Assembly: GCA_964393605.1 (NCBI GenBank)
Contig: CAYMUL010000003.1
Coordinates: forward strand, 1 to 64,000
DNA: 64,000 nucleotides
Reading direction: 5' to 3'
Source of the DNA: CAYMUL01 sp964393605
Lineage (GTDB): Bacteria > Bacteroidota > Ignavibacteria > Ignavibacteriales > Ignavibacteriaceae
Of the stretch, positions 31,476-40,980 are shown piece by piece. How positions within the stretch are numbered: position 1 is the first letter of the stretch; each line of letters begins with the position of its first letter. The position numbers were made by a program, and so were the translations under genes. Under the pieces are notes generated by a model. It was not told the origin of the DNA. It ran no database searches and saw only the letters and a program-made list of their open reading frames with translations.

Positions 31476-34400
31476 CTAAAAAAATGCACGCACTTCCGCG
31501 CGCGCCGTGTGAATAGCTTTTCCACCTCCTTGAATTCTTCCGTCGTAACTCAAAGTTGATTGCAAGTTGAGAGAAATTCTATAATCTAAATTCATACGCC
31601 AAAAATAATTTTTTCCGATCAAATTTCCCGCTAACATTTCGAACGGGATATTGTTGGCGAGAGAGTTTGCATTCAGTTCATTCCGTTCAGTTTCGAAGCG
31701 CAGTCTGCCGCTTCCGCCAAGTGAATAATTTATGCGCAATGTTTGTCCGTTTGTGTTTATAACAGTTGGTGTTGCCGGGAAATAATCTGTATTTCTTGCG
31801 GCGGAGATTTTGAAACCGATTTCCAAATTTCTTTCGGGGCGATATGAAAAATCTGTTGAGAAAGAATTTGAAACGATAGTTCTATTTCTGCCGGAATTAG
31901 TTTGTGCGATTGCATTGTCATTCTTATTCATTGCTTCTGTTTGATTACTGATTTCTTCAATCAAGCGGAAACGAATTCTCAAACTTCTTTCATAACCGGA
32001 ACCGATTTCATTTCCTGCGTTGTACTGCGTTATACTTTTCCTTTGTGCATAGCGAAACCGAAATGAAAGTGAAGGATCATTTTCGAACAAGAATAAATCC
32101 TGCTGAAAAAAATCGGAACCGCGCAAAGTTGTTGCTTCATTTCTGAAATGTGAAAAGTTTAAGAGATATATTTTCTTCAAGTCGCTTTCTTTACTATTCT
32201 CTTCAAGCCTCCAAAAAGTTTCCGTCGAAAGTGAGTTGATGAAAGAACTCAACAACGAATTGTCGTCTAATGAATTTGCAAAATTCATTTTCCATCGGGT
32301 ACTCAACTTCAAATCGATCACAGGAAATAATTCATCGGAAGGTATAAATAAGAGAGCGTAATCTGCATCATAAACGGCGGGCTCGAACTCATCTTCATCC
32401 GCGATTCCGTTTGCGTTGAGATCACCTTTATAAATATAGTTACCGCTCCCCTTCTGAACTTGCACAAATATTTTTTCAAGCCGCGCGGTTTTTTGTGTGG
32501 AGACTTCATAAAATAAATCACCGTTCAATTTACTATCAAAAAAAGTTGTGCGCGATTGGGAGCGGACAAGTATAGTGCGCGAATCGAGATTCCCCTTCAA
32601 CTTAAATTCATCGGAAAATTTTTTATCGCGCACGTTCACTTTTAATTCGGAAGAAATATTATTTGCGGGTGTTGCGCGGATATCGAGTTCGTGCCCGGTT
32701 GAGTTGGCTTCTTTAAATAAATCTCCATTCAAATATTTTTTATCTTCCCGAAAATAAAATGAATATGAACTAGTAAAATCCGAACCTGTAAATTTGAGAT
32801 AAGGAGTAAATTCGTTAAACGAAAAGCTTGTCGGAAGCAAAGTATCGCTCGCAGAAATTTTTTCCTTTCGCACTTCGCCGAGATAATTAAAGCCCGGCGT
32901 GAAGTTGTACAATTTATAAAATGCTTCTCCTTTTTGTTTTAACCACTTTGTCGCTAAATTTTTATTCGATGAAGAGAGATAATCTAAGTTGTAGTTGAGA
33001 GAATAATCTTTACTATTTCCGAACGCAAATAAATTATTAAAACGATTGGAACTCAAACTCCCTTTTTTTAATCGCGAGTAAGTTGAGTTGAAACGAATTT
33101 CATTCGTCGGTAAAATTGCGAGACCGATTTCTCGAAGAGACTCATCGTTATTTTCCGTCAATGTTTCTAAATTAAAGTTGCGATTGAATTCCACATCATT
33201 GAAACGGTCAGGGGAAGTAAATCTTTTTTGCACCAATCTTTCTCTGTACGAATAACCAATTTTACCAAAATTCATCTCGCCGATTTTTACTTCAGAAGGT
33301 TTAGCATTCAACTGAAAATTCACCGCGTAACCGATGTTGTCATCATCGTTCAAATCAGAAAATCGATTTTGATCGAAAGAACTGCCGGCAAAATCCAAAT
33401 TGAAAAAAATATTTTCGGAAAGATTGTAGCGGGAAGAAAGATTTGCAAACTGCTTCAACTCCGGCAACGGTAAAAATATTATTGGTAGATAACTGCCGCC
33501 GCCTTTGGAAACAAAAATAAAATTGCCTGCGGATTGACGCGCATAATCTCCTTTGCCCGCACCGACAAATGAAAAAGTTACGTTACAAAAACTTTTTGTT
33601 GAACCTGGATTGTAACGATAAATCGTTGTCGAATCTCCGGCGATTAGCGTGTCAATCTTTTCATAAACACCGCGCAAAATTCCGCTCGAGTCCGGCACCG
33701 CCAATTCAACTCCCGAACGTGATGCGTTCAATCTTTCATCTCCGGCAGAACGGAGAATTTCTTTATCCGATTCACTTAATAGTAAATCGATGGGAGAATC
33801 CTGATCATCTCCTTCGCGAATAAATTGCAAATCAATTTTAAGTTTTTCATTGAAGAAATTTGCGCCTGAACCCGCGGCAAAAAAATTTCTGATGAAGCGG
33901 CGATCTGTGTACTCAAAATCAACGGTAATTCTGCTCGCGCTTGTGATAAGTCTGTTTGTAGTAAAAGTTATTTCAGCAATCGCGTAATCAATTGTGTAAT
34001 CATTTCGTTCACCACGTTTTAATTCTTCACCGTCGATAAAAACTTTTTCAGTGCCGGCAATGACAATAATTTCTCTTTCGGAGTTTATACCCGCAAGCCG
34101 GTAAGGACCTTGAATGCCGTCAAGTCCGTTAAATTTTTGTGAATTAAACTTTCCTTTACTTGAGGCGATTGCCGCAAATCCTTCATAGTTTTCAATTTTA
34201 AAACTGCCGAAGAGTCCCTGCAATCTTCTGTTGACAACAGAAAACTCGCCGCTTCGTTTTTGTAATTCGTAATCTCCGAATGTCGCAGAAAAATTTTTAT
34301 GATTGAGTTGAATAAAAACTTTGTCAAGTTCATCGAGGGTTTCTGTGTTGCCTTCCGGTTGGATCGGAGAATTCTCATCAGTGATTGCGGCAACGACTTC

Positions 34401-34928
34401 GATATCATCTGTGAGCATTCCGCTGATTTGTAGCCGCAACCCGCTCTGCAAAGTCAGATCTTTGTTTGAGCCAATAGTGAAGCCCCTGATCAGCGTTCCG
34501 CTTTTTTGAATATTCGAACCGAAGATTGATTCGGAAGTTAATGCGCGCGATTGTGTAACGGTATAAATTGAATCATTCCTCGAAGCATCAAAGAATGGTT
34601 TCATCTCTCGATTTTTATAAACTTTTTTTAAAGATAATTTTATTGTTTCATAATGAACAATAATCGTGTCGAAGATTGAGTAATCTAAATTTTGGGATAG
34701 AGAGAAAGTATTCGATGAATATGAAAAGCTGTAATCTTCTTCGTTCAATATTTTACTTCGAAGAAAGATAGTTTCACTCTTTGGAACAACTGCAATCGCA
34801 GAGAGCTTGTAAGAATTTCTGAGATTGATTTTGAAAGTATCGCTTGAAGAAATTACTCCCGAAAGCTGTTGCGCAACTGCGAAGTTGAAAGACGATAAGA
34901 GAAGAAAAAGGAAGAATTTTCGGTTCAA
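31476..34928 (-). CDS. Very large outer-membrane protein of unknown function
   Basis: A 1150-residue protein starting with TTG and a Sec signal ('KFFLFLLLSSFNFAVAQQ'). An N-terminal domain of about 130 residues is followed by 'GSNIQKSGTLIRGFTIGSNK', 'GLRLQISGMLTDDIEVVAAI' and 'TFGDYELQKRSGEFSVVNRR'. After that it is a long series of amphipathic strands ending in Phe ('RAEVRAFF'), as in large beta-barrels. The opening motifs recall the plug/early barrel part of SprA-like type IX translocon proteins, but it is half the length of SprA and I would not name it so. It has its own promoter and is followed by a Nudix gene. Outer-membrane location is likely; its role is unknown. Confidence 0.65.
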   Translation of the reverse strand: MNRKFFLFLLLSSFNFAVAQQLSGVISSSDTFKINLRNSYKLSAIAVVPKSETIFLRSKILNEEDYSFSYSSNTFSLSQNLDYSIFDTIIVHYETIKLSLKKVYKNREMKPFFDASRNDSIYTVTQSRALTSESIFGSNIQKSGTLIRGFTIGSNKDLTLQSGLRLQISGMLTDDIEVVAAITDENSPIQPEGNTETLDELDKVFIQLNHKNFSATFGDYELQKRSGEFSVVNRRLQGLFGSFKIENYEGFAAIASSKGKFNSQKFNGLDGIQGPYRLAGINSEREIIVIAGTEKVFIDGEELKRGERNDYTIDYAIAEITFTTNRLITSASRITVDFEYTDRRFIRNFFAAGSGANFFNEKLKIDLQFIREGDDQDSPIDLLLSESDKEILRSAGDERLNASRSGVELAVPDSSGILRGVYEKIDTLIAGDSTTIYRYNPGSTKSFCNVTFSFVGAGKGDYARQSAGNFIFVSKGGGSYLPIIFLPLPELKQFANLSSRYNLSENIFFNLDFAGSSFDQNRFSDLNDDDNIGYAVNFQLNAKPSEVKIGEMNFGKIGYSYRERLVQKRFTSPDRFNDVEFNRNFNLETLTENNDESLREIGLAILPTNEIRFNSTYSRLKKGSLSSNRFNNLFAFGNSKDYSLNYNLDYLSSSNKNLATKWLKQKGEAFYKLYNFTPGFNYLGEVRKEKISASDTLLPTSFSFNEFTPYLKFTGSDFTSSYSFYFREDKKYLNGDLFKEANSTGHELDIRATPANNISSELKVNVRDKKFSDEFKLKGNLDSRTILVRSQSRTTFFDSKLNGDLFYEVSTQKTARLEKIFVQVQKGSGNYIYKGDLNANGIADEDEFEPAVYDADYALLFIPSDELFPVIDLKLSTRWKMNFANSLDDNSLLSSFINSLSTETFWRLEENSKESDLKKIYLLNFSHFRNEATTLRGSDFFQQDLFLFENDPSLSFRFRYAQRKSITQYNAGNEIGSGYERSLRIRFRLIEEISNQTEAMNKNDNAIAQTNSGRNRTIVSNSFSTDFSYRPERNLEIGFKISAARNTDYFPATPTVINTNGQTLRINYSLGGSGRLRFETERNELNANSLANNIPFEMLAGNLIGKNYFWRMNLDYRISLNLQSTLSYDGRIQGGGKAIHTARAEVRAFF

Positions 34929-34949
34929 AAATCTGAATCAGTTTTTGAA

Positions 34950-34981
34950 CAAATCTAATTCACGATGCTTCGCTAAACAAG
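34950..34981 (-). promoter_or_regulatory. Promoter for the outer-membrane protein / Nudix operon
   Basis: On the minus strand the -7 element TAGATTTG (34957-34950) matches TAnnTTTG. A CTTG (34981-34978) stands 20 bases upstream for the -33 element. The TTG start at 34928 lies about 20 bases downstream. Confidence 0.45.
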
Positions 34982-34999
34982 GTAAATTTTATCTATCGT

Positions 35000-36235
35000 T
35001 TATTCGTAACGAAGAGCTTCAATCGGATCTAAGTTTGCCGCTTTGTATGCGGGATAAGTTCCGAAGACTAACCCGACCACAACGCAAAGCACGATGCCGA
35101 TGATAACCCAATCAACCGGAATTGCAGGCGTGGCGTTAATTGCCGAACCGGCGAGATTTCCCAAGCCAACTCCGATTCCTATTCCTATTAATCCGCCGAT
35201 AAGACAAAGCAATATTGCTTCAAACAGAAATTGAAAAAGTATATTTGATTTTCTTGCACCGACTGCCTTTCTTATTCCAATCTCTCTCGTTCTTTCTGTT
35301 ACGGAGACAAGCATGATATTCATTATGCCGACACCCGCCGCAATTAATGCAATGATGCTAATTACAAGCGCACCAATTTTTATCGGCTCGGTTATGGAAT
35401 TCACCTGTCCGATTAAAGATTCGTTACTGAATATTTCAAAATCATTTTCTTCGCCGGGCTGTACGCCACGAACCTGGCGGAAGTAGCCGATTGTTGCATC
35501 AACGGTTGAAGAATAAGAATCATTATCATCTGCCATTACTGTAATATTAATGCTGCGCAAACGTTTTCCATAAATAGCCTGAAATGTTGTAATAGGCATG
35601 ATGATATAGCTATCGCGGTTTGAACCAAAAAGTGATTCTTGCTTTTCAATTACACCGACAACTCGCAGCGGAACTCCATCTACACGAACATGATAACCGA
35701 CGGGGCTGTAATTCGGAAAAAGTTTTTCCACAACATCGTAACCAAGTACACAAACTCGGCTTGAGTATTGAATATCAAAATTCTTTAAATCTCTCCCCTC
35801 TTCAACAACCCAATCATTTGTAATTTGTGCCTCGGCAGTAATTCCGGCAACAGAAATATTTGGGTTCGTCTCTTCATTACCAAAGCGAACAACGGCACCG
35901 AAATTCCATTGCTCGGCGGCAACGTATTTCGCCTGTGTTAATTTATCTTTCAATTCATAAAACTCTTGAAGTGTGATATCTTTTCTGTTGCGATATTTGG
36001 CGCGTGAGCCGGGACCACCGGTTTGTATCGCCGGAAATTTTTGAATTTGAAAAGTATTTTTTCCAAGTTGCGACAAACCCCCTTCAATACTGGATTGCAG
36101 CATTGTTATTATCGTTACGATTACAATGATTGAAAATATTCCGACAACAACTCCGAGAATCGTTAAGAATGCACGCAGTTTGTTCGCTTTAATTGATTGA
36201 ACTGCGATTGCAAAAATTTCATTTAAGTTTTTCAT
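35000..36235 (-). CDS. MacB-type ABC transporter permease (second of two)
   Basis: Inner-membrane permease of the MacB/FtsX/LolCE family, 411 residues: one helix near 20-45 ('AFLTILGVVVGIFSIIVIVTII'), a periplasmic domain of about 230 residues, and three C-terminal helices ('ALVISIIALIAAGVGIMNIML', 'LFEAILLCLIGGLIGIGIGVG', 'VIIGIVLCVVVGLVFGTYPAY'). It ends in the family signature 'DPIEALRYE'. 'ERTREIGIRKAVGARKSNIL' is the coupling region that contacts the ATPase. These mechanotransmitting transporters drive export of macrolides, peptides or lipoproteins across the periplasm. Its start overlaps the stop of the paralogous permease upstream (ATGA), and it is the last gene of the five-gene efflux operon. 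Confidence 0.88.
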   Translation of the reverse strand: MKNLNEIFAIAVQSIKANKLRAFLTILGVVVGIFSIIVIVTIITMLQSSIEGGLSQLGKNTFQIQKFPAIQTGGPGSRAKYRNRKDITLQEFYELKDKLTQAKYVAAEQWNFGAVVRFGNEETNPNISVAGITAEAQITNDWVVEEGRDLKNFDIQYSSRVCVLGYDVVEKLFPNYSPVGYHVRVDGVPLRVVGVIEKQESLFGSNRDSYIIMPITTFQAIYGKRLRSINITVMADDNDSYSSTVDATIGYFRQVRGVQPGEENDFEIFSNESLIGQVNSITEPIKIGALVISIIALIAAGVGIMNIMLVSVTERTREIGIRKAVGARKSNILFQFLFEAILLCLIGGLIGIGIGVGLGNLAGSAINATPAIPVDWVIIGIVLCVVVGLVFGTYPAYKAANLDPIEALRYE

Positions 36236-37470
36236 TCATACCTCAATGCATCAACGGGATCCATTTTTGCCGCAGTGTATGCGGGTGCTAAACCGGCAAC
36301 CAATCCCGTGATTAGTGAAATTGAAATTGCGAGAACGAATGCATCGTATTGTATCTCCGTAGGAATAAACTGGTTGACAGCCATGCTGGCGAGTATTGCA
36401 ATTACAAGCCCGACCATTCCTCCGAGCAAACAAATAAAAGATGCTTCCATTAAAAATTGTCCGAGTATCGTTCTCCTTTTTGCGCCGATTGCTTTTCTTA
36501 TTCCGATTTCTTTTGTTCTTTCTTTTACGGAAACAAACATGATATTCATAATTCCGATTGCGCCAACGAAGAGTGAGAGACCTGTAATAAATAGTCCTGC
36601 AATTTGAATTACTCCAACAACCGAATCGATATTATTTTTCAATCCTTCCTGTTGATTGATAGAAAAATCATCCGGTTGATCATAAGTTAAACCGCGAACT
36701 TTTCTCATCACAGCAATTGCTTCTTCTTTTGTTTCATCGAGCAGCAATGGATTCGAAGCTCTCACGTTTATTGTGATAGATCGAAACGAATTGTTCGAGA
36801 AATGTTTGAAGATTGTTCCTATCGGAATATAAACTTGTTTATCGGGGTTGAAACTTCCGAGGATGAAGCTTCCTTGTTTTTCAAGAACACCGATAACTTT
36901 GTAAGTGTATCCACCAATTTTAATTTCTTTATCGAGGGCGTTGCCGAGCGGAAAAAGATTTTCTGCGATATCACTTCCAATAACGGCAGTGTAGCGCGAG
37001 CCTCTCCCTTCAATTTCATTAAAGAATCTTCCCATCGCAAAAGAAAAATTTGTAGTCTTTAAATAATCTGCAGTTGAACCGGTAACAAAAACATTTTCAA
37101 CTCTTGTGTCGCCAACTTTAACAGTCTGCATAGAAATAGTAGTAGGCGCAACAGCTTTTGGAAGTTTTACGAGAGAAGCAAATTTATCGAACTCTTCCAT
37201 TTCGATATTTTTTCTGTTTCGTAATTCCCACCAGGGTTTGTTTTCGAACCAAGCCCACTTATCAATATAAAGAACATCCGAACCGAGCGAGCTCATTCCA
37301 CTTTGGAATGATGTATCGATTCCCTTAATGGCAGTAGTCATCAATACAACAGAAGCAACGCCGATAACAATTCCGAGCATAGTTAATAAAGCCCGAACTT
37401 TATTCGCGCGAAGCGCTCTGAGTGCGATGAAGAATCCTTCTTTTGATTCAAAGAAAAAAGTACTAATCAT
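36232..37470 (-). CDS. MacB-type ABC transporter permease (first of two)
   Basis: Paralogue of the next gene, 412 residues, with the same layout: N-terminal helix ('ALLTMLGIVIGVASVVLMTTAI'), periplasmic domain, three C-terminal helices and end 'DPVDALRYE'. The coupling region is 'ERTKEIGIRKAIGAKRRTIL'. Since MacB normally works as a homodimer with a fused ATPase, two adjacent, clearly different permeases with a separate ATPase suggest a heterodimer, as in LolCE. A stand-alone export pump with a TolC-like partner also fits. It starts one base after the ATPase stop and overlaps the second permease by four bases. Confidence 0.88.
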   Translation of the reverse strand: MISTFFFESKEGFFIALRALRANKVRALLTMLGIVIGVASVVLMTTAIKGIDTSFQSGMSSLGSDVLYIDKWAWFENKPWWELRNRKNIEMEEFDKFASLVKLPKAVAPTTISMQTVKVGDTRVENVFVTGSTADYLKTTNFSFAMGRFFNEIEGRGSRYTAVIGSDIAENLFPLGNALDKEIKIGGYTYKVIGVLEKQGSFILGSFNPDKQVYIPIGTIFKHFSNNSFRSITINVRASNPLLLDETKEEAIAVMRKVRGLTYDQPDDFSINQQEGLKNNIDSVVGVIQIAGLFITGLSLFVGAIGIMNIMFVSVKERTKEIGIRKAIGAKRRTILGQFLMEASFICLLGGMVGLVIAILASMAVNQFIPTEIQYDAFVLAISISLITGLVAGLAPAYTAAKMDPVDALRYE

Positions 37471-37471
37471 C

Positions 37472-38182
37472 TTAACTTAATTTTGATGGGATGTAACGTT
37501 CATTAACAAGTTGATCTGACTCAATTAAACCGTCTTTAATTCTGATGATACGCGCGGCGTGTTCGGCAATATATTCTTCGTGTGTAACCAGGATGATAGT
37601 ATTTCCTCCACTATGAATTTCGTTGAAGAGGATCATAATTTCTTCGCCGGTTTTTGAATCGAGATTACCGGTTGGTTCATCAGCAAGGATGATTGCAGGG
37701 TTGGTAACGAGCGCACGCGCAATAGCAACACGCTGTCGTTGTCCGCCGGAAAGTTCATTTGGTCTGTGATGAACTCTATCACCGAGCCCGACATTTTCGA
37801 GAGCAAGTCTTGCTCTATCTTTTCTTTCGTGAGCGGGAATGCCCGCGTAAATCAAGGGTAATTCCACATTGTGCAATGCATCGGAACGCGGCAGTAAGTT
37901 GAATGTTTGAAATACAAAACCGATTTCTTTATTCCTGATCGCGGCTAAATCGTTATCCGACATTTCATTTACATTATTGCTTTTGAATTCATACTTCCCT
38001 TTCGTGGGAGTATCAAGGCAACCGAGCATATTCATCAAAGTTGATTTGCCTGAGCCTGAGGGTCCCATGATTGCGACATATTCATTCTTGTTAATCTTTA
38101 ATGATACATCGCGTAGTGCGTGAACTTCTTCGCTTCCTACTTGATAAATTTTTGCAATGTGTTCGATATCTATAATATTCAT
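37472..38182 (-). CDS. ABC transporter ATP-binding protein (MacB/LolD class)
   Basis: ATPase that powers the two permeases. Walker A 'GPSGSGKST' (about 39-47), Q-loop 'FVFQTFNLLPR', signature 'LSGGQRQRVAIARAL' (about 143-157), Walker B 'AIILADEPTGNLD' and the switch His in 'TIILVTHEE' are all present. Length 236 and the 'VHALRDVSLKI' start place it in the MacB/LolD/FtsE group. It lies between the membrane-fusion gene (18-base gap) and the first permease (one-base gap). An extra C-terminal stretch of about 10 residues is unremarkable. Confidence 0.93.
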   Translation of the reverse strand: MNIIDIEHIAKIYQVGSEEVHALRDVSLKINKNEYVAIMGPSGSGKSTLMNMLGCLDTPTKGKYEFKSNNVNEMSDNDLAAIRNKEIGFVFQTFNLLPRSDALHNVELPLIYAGIPAHERKDRARLALENVGLGDRVHHRPNELSGGQRQRVAIARALVTNPAIILADEPTGNLDSKTGEEIMILFNEIHSGGNTIILVTHEEYIAEHAARIIRIKDGLIESDQLVNERYIPSKLS

Positions 38183-38200
38183 TTTATTCCAGGGTTAAAT

Positions 38201-39484
38201 TTATTTATCGGCGAATGGATTATCTTTTGAAGAAACTTTTACTTTCGATCCATCTTTCAATTCGCGTGAGATTGCGCGGTAACTTCCGCTAACAACTTTT
38301 TCACCGCCTTTTAATCCTTCTTTTATTTCGATGTAGTCATCACTACTGATTCCGGTTTTTATCTTTACCGATTTAGCTTTATTATTTTCAACGATAAAAA
38401 CTATCTCATCGATTTGGTTATTCTTTGTTTCCTTTTTAACAACGACAGTTTCTTCATCATCATTGTTTGCTTCCTCTTCTTTGTTTTCTTCAACCCTTGC
38501 GGTTACGGATTGAATAGGAACGGCAAAAACATTCGAACGTGTTTCCGTTTTTATATCTGCATCGCAAGACATTCCCGGACGCAAGTTTTTATCTACATCA
38601 ATAATTCGAATTCTAACTTCAAAATTAACAACTTGTTCTTGAGTGCCAAAGCCACTTGACTTTGCGCTGTTGCCGATATGTGTAACTATTCCTTTAAATT
38701 CTTTTTCTCCGAATGCATCTACTTTTACATCTGCGGTATCATCCAAAGAAATTAGCACAACATCATTCTCATCCACATCAACTCTTGCTTCCATACTGCT
38801 CAAATCGGAAACTGTCATTAAATCTGTTCCCTGACTAAAACCGCTGCCGAGAACTCTTTCACCCAATTCAACATTCAATTGTGTGATGACACCCGCCATT
38901 GGCGCATAGATTGTGGTTTTCCCTAATTGTTCAAGAGTTTCTTTCAGTGCCGCTTCGGATTGTTTTACGCTTGCGGAAGATGCATCGTAACTAGATTGTG
39001 CGCCGATCATCGCGCTCTTTATTATTTCATACTCGGCATCGCTGATTAATTTTTTTGCGTGAAGTTCTTTGCTACGGTTATACTCGGAGAGAGTTTTATC
39101 GAGATTCGCTTTTGCACTCGCAAGATTTGATTTATTAAATGCAAGATTTGCTTCCGCTCTTTCTTTCTGCGCTTCATAAGCATCAGATTTTATTTTAATC
39201 AGAACTGTCCCTTTCTTTACAACATCTCCTTCTTTAACAGGAAGAGAAACTATTTCTCCCGTTACTTCCGGTGTTATCTTTACTTGAAATTCAGGATTTA
39301 TTTTTCCGATTGCCGAAACAGTTTGCGTGATTGTACGCTTTCCAACTTCTTCTGTTTGTACCGAAATTATTTCTTCTTTGTCTCCTTTAAATATTACGAG
39401 AACAATCAGAACAACAACCAGCAATCCGAGTGAACCGAAGATTATTAATTTCTTTTTTGATTTCTTTCCGTTTTTCTTTGCCAT
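38201..39484 (-). CDS. MacA/HlyD-type periplasmic adaptor of the efflux pump
   Basis: Membrane-fusion protein joining the inner-membrane pump to the outer-membrane channel. A single N-terminal helix ('KLIIFGSLGLLVVVLIVLVIF', about 10-30) anchors it. A lipoyl/barrel-sandwich half follows ('GEIVSLPVKEGDVVKKGTVLIKIKS'), then a coiled-coil hairpin of about 100 residues ('KANLDKTLSEYNRSKELHAKKLI'), the second lipoyl half ('APMAGVITQLNVELGERV') and a beta-barrel. Unusual is an acidic insert in the membrane-proximal domain ('EENKEEEANNDDEE', about 325-340). It begins 23 bases after the TolC-like gene and precedes the ATPase by 18 bases. Confidence 0.9.
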   Translation of the reverse strand: MAKKNGKKSKKKLIIFGSLGLLVVVLIVLVIFKGDKEEIISVQTEEVGKRTITQTVSAIGKINPEFQVKITPEVTGEIVSLPVKEGDVVKKGTVLIKIKSDAYEAQKERAEANLAFNKSNLASAKANLDKTLSEYNRSKELHAKKLISDAEYEIIKSAMIGAQSSYDASSASVKQSEAALKETLEQLGKTTIYAPMAGVITQLNVELGERVLGSGFSQGTDLMTVSDLSSMEARVDVDENDVVLISLDDTADVKVDAFGEKEFKGIVTHIGNSAKSSGFGTQEQVVNFEVRIRIIDVDKNLRPGMSCDADIKTETRSNVFAVPIQSVTARVEENKEEEANNDDEETVVVKKETKNNQIDEIVFIVENNKAKSVKIKTGISSDDYIEIKEGLKGGEKVVSGSYRAISRELKDGSKVKVSSKDNPFADK

Positions 39485-39507
39485 ATCAAATTACTCCTTG
39501 ATAAAAA

Positions 39508-40836
39508 TTATTCAAACTTTGATGTATCGAGCACGCCGAGATAATACTTCAACTGCTCCTTTAATTTTAAAAATTCAAACTTAGCTCTAATCAAATCTGA
39601 TTTTGCCAAAACATATTGCGAGTTTGCAATGAGCACATTCAAAAGCGCGGTGCCGCCTAATTTATATCGCTCTTCCTCCAGCGTTCTGTTTTCCTGCGCG
39701 GCGAGAAGATTCTTTTCGCGCACTTCAAGCTGTTTTTGCGATGCAGTTAAATCGAGATATGCTTTCTGAATATTTTTTGTGATCTCTCTTTTCAATTCAC
39801 GAAACGCTATCTCCTTTGCTTTATAATCTATTTCGGCAAGTTCAACTCCGCGACTTGTGTTCCATCCGTTAAAGATAGGGATTGAAAGATTCAATCCAAT
39901 TGTGAGAGTTCTATTATCGAAAAGTTTATCGAAAGTGTTTGCGCGTAAATTATAACTCATAAAATTAGATAACGATGGAAGATGCCCCGCCTTTCGTATC
40001 ATAATATTTTCTTCGGAAGAGGTTAAGTTCAGTTGCGCCGATTTTAAGTCCACACGATTTTGAAGTGCATCGTTCACAAGTTTTACAATGTTGTCTTCAA
40101 GTTCAAGTGTGTTATCGTCAAGATTGATGCCCGCTTCACCAAACTCATATTTTTCAAGCACATCCAAACCAAGATTAAAAAGAAAAGTTGATTTGCCATT
40201 CTCAAGATTATTCTTTGCTTGAAGCACACCCAGCTCGGCGTTGCCAAGTCTATATTGCTGCGAATAAAGATCGGCAGAAGAGACAGCACCGAGTCTGCTC
40301 TTTTCCGAAACGATGTCGTAATTTTTTTGATTCCATATCAAATCTTCTTCGGCGACTTGAAGAAGTTTCTTTGCATTTAAAATATCATAGTAAGCGGCGA
40401 TAGTTTGGAAAACAACATCCTGCTTTAAGCGTGCGAATGAAAATTTTTCAGCATCGTAATTGTGTTCGGCGATGGAAAGATTTTTGAAATTAGCGAGCCC
40501 GTCGAATAAAGTCCAGTTCGATTGCAGACCTGCAGAAAAAGAACGAGTTTGTGAAGTTGTTGGTGGATTTGTAAATACGAATCCGCTAAAGCTTGAAGTA
40601 CCGCCTTCATCTTCGGCACGGCTCCAGTTCCATCCGAACGAACCGTTCACAGAAGGCAGAAAATTTCCGTACGCCGTTTGTAAGCCGGATTTAGATTGTT
40701 CAACCATCAGGAAAGACTTTTGCAAGAGGGGACTTTTTTGCAAAGCTATTTTTAATACATCATTTAAGCTTAATACTGTCTGTGCATTCGTAAATGATGC
40801 CGTAATTAATATTATCGCTAAAGATAATTTTTTCAT
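39508..40836 (-). CDS. TolC-like outer-membrane efflux channel
   Basis: First gene of the tripartite pump operon, 442 residues, with signal 'LSLAIILITASFTNAQ'. Two outer-membrane-efflux repeats are seen. They start at 'LSLNDVLKIALQKSPLLQK' (about 24) and 'NDALQNRVDLKSAQLNLTSS' (about 255). Long helical hairpins form the periplasmic tunnel, with short strands such as 'SFGWNWSRAEDE' for the barrel. The Asn-rich 'NGNFLPSVNGSFGWN'-type segment is usual. With the MacA-like, ATPase and two permease genes directly downstream the pump is complete in one operon. The cargo (drug, peptide or lipid) is unknown. Confidence 0.9.
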   Translation of the reverse strand: MKKLSLAIILITASFTNAQTVLSLNDVLKIALQKSPLLQKSFLMVEQSKSGLQTAYGNFLPSVNGSFGWNWSRAEDEGGTSSFSGFVFTNPPTTSQTRSFSAGLQSNWTLFDGLANFKNLSIAEHNYDAEKFSFARLKQDVVFQTIAAYYDILNAKKLLQVAEEDLIWNQKNYDIVSEKSRLGAVSSADLYSQQYRLGNAELGVLQAKNNLENGKSTFLFNLGLDVLEKYEFGEAGINLDDNTLELEDNIVKLVNDALQNRVDLKSAQLNLTSSEENIMIRKAGHLPSLSNFMSYNLRANTFDKLFDNRTLTIGLNLSIPIFNGWNTSRGVELAEIDYKAKEIAFRELKREITKNIQKAYLDLTASQKQLEVREKNLLAAQENRTLEEERYKLGGTALLNVLIANSQYVLAKSDLIRAKFEFLKLKEQLKYYLGVLDTSKFE

Positions 40837-40980
40837 TCATTCTCCGCGTGTTTCATTTCAAAGCAAAAAAAATTTCGTGTGCAATTTACGACTGATCCAT
40901 ACCGCGTGAGGCTTTAATTTATGAGCGGCAATTATTCATGATAACAGGAAATATTTTTGGAAACAATTTTTAACTAAGAT

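Noticed and set aside
31476..34928. SprA, the type IX translocon channel
   Set aside because: It is about half the expected length and shares only vague early motifs; left as an unknown outer-membrane protein.
40460..40909. Plus-strand 149-codon frame opposite the TolC-like gene
   Set aside because: Antisense shadow of a confident gene; no domain or signal is visible.
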